NCBI GenBank assembly: GCA_028293005.1
Contig: JAQGLH010000281.1
Coordinates: 1-7,553 of the forward strand
From: Alphaproteobacteria bacterium
Lineage (GTDB): Bacteria; Pseudomonadota; Alphaproteobacteria; Sphingomonadales; Sphingomonadaceae
Length of the DNA stretch: 7,553 nucleotides
Direction: 5' to 3'
Both the position numbers and the translations under genes were made by a program. Below, piece after piece: positions 1-6,121 of this stretch (position 1 is the stretch's first letter; the number at the start of each line of letters is the position of its first letter). The notes beneath the pieces were generated by a model that was not told where the DNA came from, ran no database searches, and saw nothing but the letters and a program-made list of their open reading frames with translations.

Positions 1-340
1 ATTCGCTCTCGCTGCGCCTGGTGAAGCCGGAGAGGCCGCCGCCCTGGCGAAGCGTTCCGATCCGATCGCGGCGTCCGGTGATGATCTTGTGCGGATAGGC
101 CTGATGGCCGACATCCCAGATCAGCCGATCGCGCGGCGTGTCGAACACATAATGGAGCGCGACGGTGAGCTCGACCACACCAAGCCCGGCGCCGAGATGC
201 CCGCCCGTCCCTGCGACGGCCGAGATCGTCTCCCAGCGCAATTCGTCGGCGAGCTGGCGCAGCTGGTCCGGCCGCAACCGGCGCAATTCCTCGGGTGTGA
301 CGATGGTATCGAGAAGCGGTGTTGGGGGAGGCTCGGTCAT
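1..340 (-). CDS. dxs: 1-deoxy-D-xylulose-5-phosphate synthase, N-terminal part (cut by window edge)
   Basis: Thiamine-diphosphate enzyme that condenses pyruvate with glyceraldehyde 3-phosphate, the first step of the MEP isoprenoid pathway; cytosolic. Translating the minus strand from the ATG at 340-338 gives 113 residues that stay open to the window edge, about one sixth of the usual ~630. Seen: [14 protein letters not shown] near 27-40, [21 protein letters not shown] near 44-64, [17 protein letters not shown] near 76-92 and [17 protein letters not shown] at the edge. H48 and H79 correspond by position to the conserved catalytic/cofactor histidines H49 and H80 of E. coli DXS (family knowledge). 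An AAAGGA stretch lies upstream of the ATG at a long spacing (~14 nt), so the ribosome site is weak. The gene follows zur on the same strand after a 100-bp gap, which shows no terminator I can support; co-transcription is not shown. Confidence 0.93.
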   Translation of the reverse strand, partial: MTEPPPTPLLDTIVTPEELRRLRPDQLRQLADELRWETISAVAGTGGHLGAGLGVVELTVALHYVFDTPRDRLIWDVGHQAYPHKIITGRRDRIGTLRQGGGLSGFTRRSESE

Positions 341-440
341 GCGGACAATGATGATCCTTTCCGCGGCGATTCTAGCGGCATCCGCTGAGAGTGTCGAACG
401 ATGATCGGGTTTTGGACGAAGCGCCGACCGGCGGCGGCCC

Positions 441-902
441 TCACGCGGCTTCGCAATCCTTGCAGCGCCCGCGCACCTCGATCACCGGGCGATCGGGGTT
501 GAATCCGGCCAGCCGCGCGGCGGCGCGAACGCCGCTCGCCAGGCTGTCGTTGTCGATGTGCATCGTCTGTCCGCATTTGTCGCAGATCAGGAAGATGCAA
601 TCGTGCAGGCAGTCGGGGTGCTCGTTGGCGATATAGGCATTGGCGCTCTCGACCCTGCGCGCAAGATTGGCGGCAACGAACAGGTCGAGGATTCGGTAGA
701 CGCTGTTGGCGGCGACGCGCCGTCCTTCCTCCTGCGACACCCGGTCGGCGATGTCGTAAGCCGAGGCCGGTTTGTCGAAGCTCGCCAAGGCCTTGAAGAT
801 GGCGGCGCGCATCGTTGTCCATTGTTCGCCGGAACGCTCCATCGTCGCTTGGGCGGCGTGCGTCAGGGCCTCTCCGGCGTGGCTATGGTGTTCATGCGCC
901 AT
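441..902 (-). CDS. zur: Fur-family transcriptional regulator, Zur type (zinc uptake regulator)
   Basis: 153-residue Fur-superfamily protein, expected to bind DNA as a Zn-loaded dimer and repress zinc-acquisition genes. A His-rich N-terminus ([10 protein letters not shown]) precedes a winged helix (roughly 30-90), then the Zur-like stretch [10 protein letters not shown] (82-91), close in wording to the KVESTNSYV region of E. coli Zur. The C-terminal domain has two CxxC pairs (C107/C110 and C147/C150), the usual structural zinc site, and a His/Cys cluster HPDCLHDC (95-102) suited to a sensing site. The start chosen is the ATG at 902-900, with AGG a few bases upstream; the frame stays open further upstream, but that extension is low-complexity Arg/Ser and would run into merC. 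It lies 91 bp downstream of the MerC-domain gene on the same strand. Fur or PerR is the alternative; the ESANAY wording and the neighbour favour Zur. This assignment is by recognition, not a tree. Confidence 0.82.
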   Translation of the reverse strand: MAHEHHSHAGEALTHAAQATMERSGEQWTTMRAAIFKALASFDKPASAYDIADRVSQEEGRRVAANSVYRILDLFVAANLARRVESANAYIANEHPDCLHDCIFLICDKCGQTMHIDNDSLASGVRAAARLAGFNPDRPVIEVRGRCKDCEAA

Positions 903-931
903 CACCTGCCGATCTAGGGATTTCGGCGCTC

Positions 932-959
932 CGGAACAAGCGCAGACGACATTGTTCCG
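932..959 (-). repeat. 8-bp perfect inverted repeat in the merC-zur intergenic leader
   Basis: CGGAACAA (932-939) is repeated in inverse orientation as TTGTTCCG (952-959) with 12 bases between. In the minus-strand transcript it can form a hairpin ending about 30 nt upstream of the zur start codon. No U-tract follows on either strand, so it is not a standard intrinsic terminator. It could be a processing or attenuation hairpin, or a protein-binding site; function is unknown. Confidence 0.5.
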
Positions 960-993
960 CCGCCGCACCGATGCGCGCTCGCGCGAGGAGAAT

Positions 994-1365
994 TCAGACC
1001 ACCGCGCGGCGGTTGAGGTCGTGGCCGAGCGCGAGGATCGCGACACCGATGATCGTGTAGGCGGTTTCGGTGGGACCATGGGCAAGCGTCAGCGCGCCGG
1101 CCATCACGCCGAGGCCGAGCCCGCCGACCGCGGAAGGCATCATGAAGCCGTGGTCGAGCACGCCGCGCCCGAGCGAGATCGCGCCGATCGCGATCGCCAA
1201 TGTCAGGCCGACCTCGTGCACCGCCGGCGACAAAAGCAGTCCGCCGGCCGAGGCGAGCAACGCGACGATGATCGAGGTGGCGAGGCAATGGACGAGACAC
1301 AGGCCCGACATGGCTATCGCCATCCGGTCCAGCAAACCTCCAGCCGTCGCGGCTCTCGCGTTCAT
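994..1365 (-). CDS. MerC-domain small integral membrane protein (putative metal transporter)
   Basis: 123-residue hydrophobic protein of the MerC family, whose founding member moves Hg(II) across the inner membrane. The family signature region is clear: GLCLVHCLATSII (21-33) with C23, H26 and C27 in the first membrane segment. HEVGLTLAIAIGAISLGRGVLDHGF (50-74) and LGHDLNRR (113-120) add conserved-looking histidines (H50, H72, H115). About four membrane helices can be drawn (roughly 12-34, 38-48/52-68, 78-95, 101-115). It lacks the longer cysteine-bearing C-terminal tail of transposon MerC and no other mer genes are present, so mercury resistance is not implied. It sits directly upstream of zur on the same strand, so a zinc-related role is a reasonable inference. 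The start is the ATG at 1365-1363 with AGAAAGG about 8 nt upstream, a good ribosome site. Confidence 0.8.
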   Translation of the reverse strand: MNARAATAGGLLDRMAIAMSGLCLVHCLATSIIVALLASAGGLLLSPAVHEVGLTLAIAIGAISLGRGVLDHGFMMPSAVGGLGLGVMAGALTLAHGPTETAYTIIGVAILALGHDLNRRAVV

Positions 1366-1499
1366 TCAGATCGCCTTTCTCAGGGTCCGCACATAAGCCG
1401 TACAGCGAGAAGATACAACATTACATTTGACGAATTCGTGCTGCGCCGCCGATCAATCTGGCGATTGGCAACACCGCCCCGCCGGGCCATAGCGCGGGC
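1366..1499. promoter_or_regulatory. Divergent promoter region between the merC-like gene and ctaA, with possible Zur half-site
   Basis: This 134-bp gap must carry promoters for the minus-strand merC-zur unit and for plus-strand ctaA. An AT-rich island lies at 1411-1436 in otherwise GC-rich DNA. ATACAACATT (1413-1422) differs at one base from ATATAACATT, a half-site of the Zur operators I recall from alphaproteobacteria, but the partner half is not evident. A perfect 10-bp palindrome ACGAATTCGT is at 1430-1439. TTGACG (1427-1432) could be a -35 element for ctaA, with GATCAA (1451-1456) a poor -10 at 18 bp. On the minus strand TTGTAT and TATGTG lie 17 bp apart, also a weak pair. Promoter positions are tentative. 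Confidence 0.4.
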
Positions 1500-2585
1500 A
1501 TGGCTTCGCAAGCGCAGAGCAAGACATCGTCCGACGCGGCGCCGCAGCCGCGCGCGATCTCGCGCTGGCTGCTCGCAGTGGCTGCGCTGGTCTTTCTAAT
1601 GGTCGTGGTCGGCGGCATCACGCGGCTCACCGAATCGGGCCTGTCGATGACGCGGTGGGAGCCGATCTCGGGCGCGATCCCGCCGCTTAACGAAGCGCAA
1701 TGGCAGGCCGAATTCGACAATTATCGCGCGACCCCCGAATATCAGAAGGTCAACAGCGGGATGAGCCTCCCGCAATTCAAGGACATCTTCTTCTGGGAAT
1801 ATGTCCACCGGCTGCTCGGCCGTGTGATCGGCCTCGCCTTCGCTTTGCCCTTGCTGTGGTTCGCCTGGCGACGCGCGATCCCTTCCGGCTATGGCTGGCG
1901 GCTGACCGGCCTGCTCGCGCTCGGCGGCCTGCAGGGCGCTATCGGCTGGTGGATGGTCGCCTCGGGGCTGGTCGACCGGCCCGACGTCAGCCATATCCGC
2001 CTCGCCGTCCATTTGCTCACCGCCCTGCTGATCTTTTCGACCTTGGTCTGGATCGCGCTCGATCTCGGGCGAACGGCGAGCGATCCCGCGGCACGCCCGG
2101 CGCGGATGCCCACGCTTGCGATCTGGACTTTGTCCCTGCTCGCGCTGCAGCTGATGTTCGGCGCCTATGTCGCCGGGCTCGACGCCGGCTTTGCGTTCGC
2201 CAGCTGGCCGTTGATGGGCGACGCGCTCTTCCCCTCGGGCACGCCGATGCTCGAGCCCTTCCTGGTGAATTTCGCCGACAATCCGATCGTCGTCCAGTTC
2301 GTCCACCGCTGGCTTGCGTTCGTCGTCGCCGCTGCGGTGCTGCTGCTCGCGGCCGCGGCGTGGAAGCGCCGGCTCCGCCTTGCCGCGGCTGCGCTGGTTG
2401 CGGCCGTCACGCTCCAGATCGGGCTCGGCGTCGCCACTCTGCTCAGCGGCGTCGCGATCTGGATCGCCGTCTCTCACCAGGCGATGGCGGTGGTGCTGCT
2501 CGCGACCATCCTGTTCGCCGCGCACCGCCTCGGCCAGCGTCAACCGGCCGAGGTGCACCCACCGATCCAGGAGAGCGTCCAGTGA
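1500..2585 (+). CDS. ctaA: Heme A synthase (COX15/CtaA family)
   Basis: Oxidises the C8 methyl of heme O to the formyl group of heme A, the cofactor of aa3-type cytochrome oxidase; inner-membrane enzyme. The 361-residue product is of normal length for the alphaproteobacterial/mitochondrial COX15 type. Seen: a first membrane helix (~21-40) running into the signature VVGGITRLTESGLSMTRWEP (36-54), a soluble stretch ending in FFWEYVHRLLGR (97-108), then further helices to a total of about eight. Likely heme-ligand histidines are H103 (EYVHR), H171 (RLAVH), H269 (QFVHRW) and H326 (SHQA), spaced as in the family's two four-helix halves. No strong Shine-Dalgarno precedes the ATG at 1500, so the start is less certain than the identity. 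The stop overlaps the cutA start (GTGA), so the two are probably co-translated. No cytochrome oxidase genes are in the window. Confidence 0.95.
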   Translation: MASQAQSKTSSDAAPQPRAISRWLLAVAALVFLMVVVGGITRLTESGLSMTRWEPISGAIPPLNEAQWQAEFDNYRATPEYQKVNSGMSLPQFKDIFFWEYVHRLLGRVIGLAFALPLLWFAWRRAIPSGYGWRLTGLLALGGLQGAIGWWMVASGLVDRPDVSHIRLAVHLLTALLIFSTLVWIALDLGRTASDPAARPARMPTLAIWTLSLLALQLMFGAYVAGLDAGFAFASWPLMGDALFPSGTPMLEPFLVNFADNPIVVQFVHRWLAFVVAAAVLLLAAAAWKRRLRLAAAALVAAVTLQIGLGVATLLSGVAIWIAVSHQAMAVVLLATILFAAHRLGQRQPAEVHPPIQESVQ

Positions 2586-2902
2586 CGGAGATCGTCTCGG
2601 TATACGCGGTCTTCGCCGACGAGGAGGAAGCGCTTCGCATCGGCCGCAGCCTCGTCGACGAACGGCACGCCGCCTGCGTCAACATCCTTGGCGCCTGCCG
2701 CTCGATCTATCGCTGGCAGGGGAAGGTCGAGGAAAGCGACGAAGTCGCGGCTATCTTCAAGACGACCGCTGGCCAGGCGCCGCTGCTGATCGCCCGCATC
2801 ACCGAATTGCACAGCTATGAGGTGCCTGCCGTGGTCGTCTGGGCGATCGCCGACACGCCCGAACCCTATCGCGCCTGGGTGCTCGGCAATAGCGGCCAAT
2901 AA
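2582..2902 (+). CDS. cutA: Divalent-cation tolerance protein CutA
   Basis: 106-residue member of the CutA1 family, small trimeric cytosolic proteins linked to copper and divalent-metal tolerance, with poorly settled biochemical function. Family wording is plain: ERHAACVNIL (27-36), CRSIYRWQGKVEESDEV (39-55), FKTTAGQ (59-65), ELHSYEVPAVVVW (75-87) and a C-terminal YRAWV. The GTG at 2582-2584 is the supported start: it gives the usual N-terminus (M-TEIVSVYAVFADEEEA), overlaps the ctaA stop by 4 bp, and has AGGAG at 2569-2573 about 8 nt upstream, inside the end of ctaA. The frame is open for hundreds of codons upstream through ctaA, but that extension is GC-rich shadow sequence. Coupling to ctaA is an inference from the overlap. 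Confidence 0.94.
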   Translation: MTEIVSVYAVFADEEEALRIGRSLVDERHAACVNILGACRSIYRWQGKVEESDEVAAIFKTTAGQAPLLIARITELHSYEVPAVVVWAIADTPEPYRAWVLGNSGQ

Positions 2903-3037
2903 AGCTCAAGGTATTATATTACCACTCGTCAAAAGCCCGCTTTTGCTTGACTTTCAAGGCATCGGCTGCCAATTCGCCGCCACCACGCCGCTCCGGCATT
3001 GCCAGCGCGGCGATTCATTTCACAAGAGGTCCAGGCC
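2903..3037 (+). promoter_or_regulatory. rplM-rpsI leader/promoter region
   Basis: 135-bp non-coding leader between cutA and rplM. Right after the cutA stop is GGTATTATATTACC (2910-2923), a near-palindrome with one mismatched pair per arm around a TATA centre. CAAAAGC (2930-2936) and GCTTTTG (2939-2945) form a perfect 7-bp inverted repeat with only two bases between. TTGACT (2947-2952) is a good -35-like hexamer preceded by GC, but the matching -10 near 2970-2976 (CAATTC/AATTCG) is poor. An AAGAGG near 3023-3029 upstream of the ATG at 3038 serves as ribosome site. The leader likely carries the ribosomal-operon promoter; exact start not determined. Confidence 0.5.
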
Positions 3038-3517
3038 ATGAAGGCGCTGATGAAGACCACCAAGCCGGCCAAGCCGGCTGAGGTGGAGAAGAAATGGCAT
3101 CTCATCGATGCCGAAGGCCTGGTCGTCGGGCGCCTTGCCTCGATCATCGCGAACATCCTGCGCGGCAAGCACAAGCCGAGCTACACCCCGCATGTCGACA
3201 TGGGCGACCATGTCGTGGTGATCAACGCGGATAAGGTGCGCTTCACCGGCCGCAAGCTCACCGACAAGATCTATTACCGCCACACCGGTTACGTCGGCGG
3301 CATCAAATCGATCACCGCAGGCAAGATCCTCGAGGGCCGCTTCCCCGAGCGCGTGCTTGAGAAGGCGGTTGAGCGCATGATCCCGCGCGGCCCGCTCGGC
3401 CGCGACCAGATGCGCGCGCTTCACCTTTATGCCGGCACCGAGCATCCGCACGGCGGCCAAAGTCCTCAACCTCTCGACGTCGCGGCGATGAACCGCAAGA
3501 ACAAGGTGGGTGCCTGA
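3038..3517 (+). CDS. rplM: 50S ribosomal protein L13
   Basis: Primary rRNA-binding protein of the large subunit, needed early in 50S assembly. The product is 159 residues against 142 in E. coli; the extra length is a basic N-terminal segment ([19 protein letters not shown]) typical of alphaproteobacteria. Core seen: [28 protein letters not shown] (20-47), [19 protein letters not shown] (56-74), [12 protein letters not shown] (79-90) and the L13 signature [28 protein letters not shown] (111-138). The ATG at 3038 is preferred over an in-frame ATG at 2999, because it gives the family's N-terminus and has AGAGG upstream. Its TGA shares one base with the rpsI ATG (TGATG), indicating translational coupling. 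In E. coli, L13 represses its own operon through the leader; whether that holds here is unknown. Confidence 0.98.
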   Translation: MKALMKTTKPAKPAEVEKKWHLIDAEGLVVGRLASIIANILRGKHKPSYTPHVDMGDHVVVINADKVRFTGRKLTDKIYYRHTGYVGGIKSITAGKILEGRFPERVLEKAVERMIPRGPLGRDQMRALHLYAGTEHPHGGQSPQPLDVAAMNRKNKVGA

Positions 3518-4050
3518 TGTCCGATACCCGTCAATCGCTTTCCGATCTGGCCGCGCTCGCCGGCGGCGAAGCTCCCGCTCCGGTGCCCGCTTCGGCCGAG
3601 CCGGGCGCTCCGCCCCCTCCGCCGCAGCCCGAGGCTCCGCTGCGCGAGCAGCAGCTCGATGCCTATGGCCGCGCTTATGCGACGGGCCGGCGCAAGGACG
3701 CGGTCGCGCGCGTCTGGCTCAAGCCGGGCACCGGCAAGATCACGGTCAATGGCCGCGACCAGACCGTCTATTTCGCGCGCCCGACCTTGCGCCTCGTCAT
3801 CAACCAGGTGTTCGACGTCGCCGAGCGCCAGGGCCAGTATGACGTCGTCTGCACCGTGACCGGCGGCGGCCTTTCGGGCCAGGCCGGCGCGGTCAAGCAC
3901 GGCATCAGCCAGGCGCTGACCCGCTTCGAGCCGACGCTGCGCACCGCGGTCAAGCGGGCCGGTTTCCTCACCCGCGATCCGCGCGTGGTCGAGCGCAAGA
4001 AATACGGCCGCGCCAAGGCCCGCCGCAGCTTCCAGTTCTCGAAGCGCTAG
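3517..4050 (+). CDS. rpsI: 30S ribosomal protein S9
   Basis: Small-subunit protein whose C-terminal tail reaches toward the P-site tRNA. 177 residues, against about 130 in E. coli; the conserved domain starts near [22 protein letters not shown] (50-71) and ends with [17 protein letters not shown] (161-177), including the universal SKR tail. The S9 signature [19 protein letters not shown] is at 116-134. Residues 1-48 form an Ala/Pro-rich extension ([11 protein letters not shown] near 31-41), probably disordered; N-terminally extended S9 is known in alphaproteobacteria. The ATG overlaps the rplM stop by one base, and AAGGTGG inside the end of rplM is a fitting ribosome site. A strong terminator follows 21 bp after the stop. 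Confidence 0.98.
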   Translation: MSDTRQSLSDLAALAGGEAPAPVPASAEPGAPPPPPQPEAPLREQQLDAYGRAYATGRRKDAVARVWLKPGTGKITVNGRDQTVYFARPTLRLVINQVFDVAERQGQYDVVCTVTGGGLSGQAGAVKHGISQALTRFEPTLRTAVKRAGFLTRDPRVVERKKYGRAKARRSFQFSKR

Positions 4051-4071
4051 AAGCCTCGACGCGACGATTAC

Positions 4072-4103
4072 AGGGGAGGACGGGCCATCCGTCCTCCCCT
4101 TTC
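4072..4103 (+). terminator. Rho-independent terminator of the rplM-rpsI operon
   Basis: A perfect 12-bp stem, AGGGGAGGACGG (4072-4083) with CCGTCCTCCCCT (4089-4100), closes a 5-base loop (GCCAT) and is followed by a short T run. It starts 21 bp after the rpsI stop. On the other strand the hairpin lies about 45 bp beyond the end of the AAA+ ATPase gene but without a T run, so termination in that direction would be weaker. Confidence 0.9.
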
Positions 4104-4124
4104 GCATATCTCGGCTCTTTCGAT

Positions 4125-4136
4125 TGTTCGCGAACA
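4125..4136. repeat. 12-bp perfect palindrome between convergent genes
   Basis: TGTTCGCGAACA is a perfect palindrome, 11 bp past the end of the minus-strand ATPase gene and 75 bp past rpsI. Both neighbouring genes end here, so a promoter operator is unlikely. It may be a chance GC-rich palindrome or a chromosome-wide motif; no function is assigned. Confidence 0.4.
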
Positions 4137-4146
4137 CGCGGAAGCT

Positions 4147-5022
4147 TCAGCCAGGCTGGCGCGCGCGCACCTGCTGGACATATTGCCACGCGACCCGGCC
4201 CGAGCGCGCGCCGCGCTCCATCGCCCACTGCAGCGCCTGTCGGCGCAACTCTTCCTCCTCGAGCGCGATCTCGTACGCATCGAGATAGGCGGCAACCATC
4301 GCCAGATAGGTTTCCTGATCGACGGCATGGAAGCCGATCCACAGCCCGAAGCGATCCGACAGCGACACCTTCTCCTCGACCGCGTCTCCGGGATTGATCG
4401 CGGTCGATTGCTCGTTCTCGATCATCGACCGGCTGAGCAGATGGCGGCGGTTCGACGTCGCGTAGAACAGAACATTGTCGGGCCGTCCCTCGACGCCGCC
4501 TTCGAGCAGGGCCTTGAGCGACTTATACTGCGATTCGCCCTCGTCGAACGACAGATCGTCGCAGAACAGGATGAAGCGGCGCGGCGAGAGACGCATGCGA
4601 TCGAGCAGTTCGGCGAGACGCGGGATTTCGTCGCGCTGGATCTCGACCAGCGCCAGCCTTTCCTCCTTCTGCTGCGCGTTGATCGCGGCGTGGACCGATT
4701 TGACCAACGAGCTCTTGCCGGTCCCGCGCGCGCCCCACAGCAAGGCGTTGTTGGCCGGCCGCGCGCGCGCGAAGCTCAACGTATTGGCGAGCAGCACCGC
4801 CTTCTGCCGATCGATGCCGACCAGAAGGTCCAGCGGCAGCGGCCGCGTGTCGGGAACCGCGATCAGCCGGTCCTCGGCACCGCGCCAGGCGAACGCGTCG
4901 GCGGCATCGAAATCGGCCGAACGCACCGGATGCGGCGGCGCCACCCGCTCGAGCGCTTCGGCGATGCGCGCGAGCAAAGCTCGGTCTTCGGCGGAAAGCG
5001 ACAGTGTCGCGGGGTCGGACAT
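4147..5022 (-). CDS. DUF815-family AAA+ ATPase
   Basis: 291-residue P-loop protein of the DUF815 AAA+ family, whose cellular role is not established. Seen: N-terminal helical stretch (1-30), an LVGIDRQK segment (67-74) before the nucleotide site, Walker A GARGTGKSS (97-105), Walker B FILFCDDLSFDEGE (150-163), a sensor-1-like stretch YATSNRRHLL (187-196), a DRFGLW motif with candidate arginine finger R224, and a sensor-2-like GARSGRVAWQY (271-281). All key ATPase residues look intact, so an active ATPase is expected; cytosolic, with no membrane segment. The ATG at 5022-5020 has GGAG about 7 nt upstream. The gene lies 82 bp downstream of the phosphatase gene on the same strand, so co-transcription is possible. 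It converges with rpsI. Confidence 0.9.
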   Translation of the reverse strand: MSDPATLSLSAEDRALLARIAEALERVAPPHPVRSADFDAADAFAWRGAEDRLIAVPDTRPLPLDLLVGIDRQKAVLLANTLSFARARPANNALLWGARGTGKSSLVKSVHAAINAQQKEERLALVEIQRDEIPRLAELLDRMRLSPRRFILFCDDLSFDEGESQYKSLKALLEGGVEGRPDNVLFYATSNRRHLLSRSMIENEQSTAINPGDAVEEKVSLSDRFGLWIGFHAVDQETYLAMVAAYLDAYEIALEEEELRRQALQWAMERGARSGRVAWQYVQQVRARQPG

Positions 5023-5104
5023 CAGGCTCTCCGGCAGATCATCTCGCCGGTCTTCCTAGGAGCAGCATCGCGGAGCAGCAATGGCGGGCGAGCCGGCGCC
5101 GCCG

Positions 5105-5875
5105 TCAGCTGAGCAAGCGCGCCGCTGCCCGCGACAGCATCTCGGGTGAGATGCCGGCGGACTCGAGATAGGCCGCGACGGAGCCGAAGCGTTGCTCGAT
5201 CTCCTCGAGGCTCGCATCGAGGAATTCGCGGCGGACACCGAGGATCACGGTCAGCGCCGCCTCGGGAATGTCGCTGCCGACGTGCGAGCGGACGAACGCC
5301 GCCGTCGCCTCCCGGCTTTGCTCGCCCATGCGCGTATCGCTCATCAGGTAATCGGCGATGACGGCGTCGATTTCGACGCCCAATCCGAGCAGCAGCATTG
5401 CACAGACGAAACCAGTGCGATCCTTGCCCGCGGTGCAATGGATCAGCATCGGCAGCCTGCCCTCGGCTATCCTTTCGACGATGCTGCGGAGATGAGCGGC
5501 CGCCGCTTCCGGAAAGGCGCGATAGGTCGACACCATGATCTCTCGCGCGGTGCGCGCGCTCGGATCGGCGCGGAGACGCTCCCAGATCTTGCCCGTGCCT
5601 CTCAAATTCTGGAGGATATCGAGTTCGAGGAGATCGATCGGGCTGTCGAAGCACCACTGATTGGGGTTCCGCCCCCGTTCGCTATGGCTGCGCAGGTCGC
5701 AGACGGTCGCCAGCGCCAGGTCGCGCAGCTGGACGTGCTGGTCGGGCATCGTCAGCGCCGGCGCGCGGAAGAGGAGCCCGGGCCGCGTCCGCCTTCCGTC
5801 CTGCGTCGGCAAGCCGCCAAGGTCGCGAAGGTTGGGAACGTCGATCGGGGCTCGATGCTGCGATGCCATCCTCAA
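5105..5875 (-). CDS. Tyrosine-protein phosphatase-like protein (Y_phosphatase3 type)
   Basis: 256-residue protein with the cysteine-phosphatase signature HCTAGKDRTG (146-155), where C147 would be the nucleophile and R153 binds phosphate. Other family features: NLRDLGGLPTQDGRRTRPGLLFRAPAL (15-41), typical of bacterial tyrosine/lipid-type phosphatases, and CDLRSHSERGRNP (59-71) with D60 near the site. The rest is helical, with no signal peptide or membrane segment. The target may be phosphotyrosine protein or a phosphoinositide-like substrate; the sequence does not decide. The start is probably the TTG at 5875-5873, because GAGGG lies 6 nt upstream; the ATG two codons later (5869) would have the same site at a long 12-nt spacing. 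The next gene downstream is the DUF815 ATPase. Confidence 0.88.
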   Translation of the reverse strand: MRMASQHRAPIDVPNLRDLGGLPTQDGRRTRPGLLFRAPALTMPDQHVQLRDLALATVCDLRSHSERGRNPNQWCFDSPIDLLELDILQNLRGTGKIWERLRADPSARTAREIMVSTYRAFPEAAAAHLRSIVERIAEGRLPMLIHCTAGKDRTGFVCAMLLLGLGVEIDAVIADYLMSDTRMGEQSREATAAFVRSHVGSDIPEAALTVILGVRREFLDASLEEIEQRFGSVAAYLESAGISPEMLSRAAARLLS

Positions 5876-5934
5876 GGGATTCCCTCATTATTGGATGCGG
5901 TGAGGTAGTCGGACGCCTGGTGCAAGTCCATGTT

Positions 5935-5971
5935 CGGCCCAATCCTGGGTTATCTCCCCTGGCTTGGGCCG
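5935..5971. repeat. 8-bp inverted repeat with 21-base loop
   Basis: CGGCCCAA (5935-5942) and TTGGGCCG (5964-5971) are perfect inverse copies. As RNA this could be a hairpin with a partly structured loop. No U-tract follows on either strand, so it is at best a weak terminator for the AlkB-like gene, whose stop lies about 150 bp upstream on the minus strand. Confidence 0.4.
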
Positions 5972-6078
5972 GGCCTGGGCACCCCTCAGTGGCGGCGATC
6001 ATTGGTCGCGGCCGATGATTGTGGTCGGCGACGGCGGTCGGAAGATGGGCCGGAATGGAATGCGGGTGACCATGCGTT

Positions 6079-6104
6079 CGATCCCTGCGGCCGATCCCTG
6101 CGGC
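6079..6104. repeat. 13-bp perfect tandem duplication
   Basis: CGATCCCTGCGGC occurs twice in direct succession (6079-6091 and 6092-6104), starting 18 bp past the stop of the AlkB-like gene. Only two copies are present. It is probably a slippage duplication in non-coding DNA. Confidence 0.7.
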
Positions 6105-6121
6105 GGGGCCGAGCGGCGAGA

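Larger units (their letters stand above)
5876..6121. other. Gene-free stretch between phosphatase and AlkB-like genes
   Basis: 246 bp without a convincing gene. Open frames cross it on both strands, but they begin inside flanking genes, have Arg/Pro-rich composition, and lack ribosome sites. It should hold the end of the AlkB-like transcript and the promoter of the phosphatase gene. I see an 8-bp inverted repeat at 5935-5971 and a 13-bp tandem duplication at 6079-6104. A clear intrinsic terminator or -35/-10 pair is not visible. Confidence 0.6.

Noticed and set aside
374..386. Small inverted repeat AGCGG-CAT-CCGCT between zur and dxs
   Set aside because: A 5-bp stem with no U-tract is too short to call a terminator or operator in GC-rich DNA.
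903..1085. Upstream extension of zur to an ATG at 1085
   Set aside because: The added residues are Ser/Arg low-complexity and would overlap merC; the His-rich start at 902 fits Zur proteins.
772..1599. 275-codon plus-strand open frame across zur, merC and the start of ctaA
   Set aside because: Low-complexity Arg/Ala/Asp translation, antisense to two recognisable genes.
1596..2558. 320-codon minus-strand open frame antisense to ctaA
   Set aside because: The translation is rich in Arg, Asp, Glu and Gln, as expected for the complement of a GC-rich hydrophobic gene, and resembles no family. The sense frame is unmistakable heme A synthase.
1700..2581. Long in-frame N-terminal extension upstream of cutA
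   Set aside because: It overlaps ctaA in another frame and is Arg/Ala-rich. CutA proteins are about 105-110 residues, and the GTG at 2582 has a ribosome site and family-like N-terminus.
4183..5112. 309-codon plus-strand open frame antisense to the AAA+ ATPase
   Set aside because: It is a GC-rich shadow with no recognisable domain; the opposite strand has all AAA+ motifs in order.
5192..5908. 238-codon plus-strand open frame antisense to the phosphatase
   Set aside because: Charged, repetitive composition with no family resemblance; the sense frame has the HC(X5)R motif.
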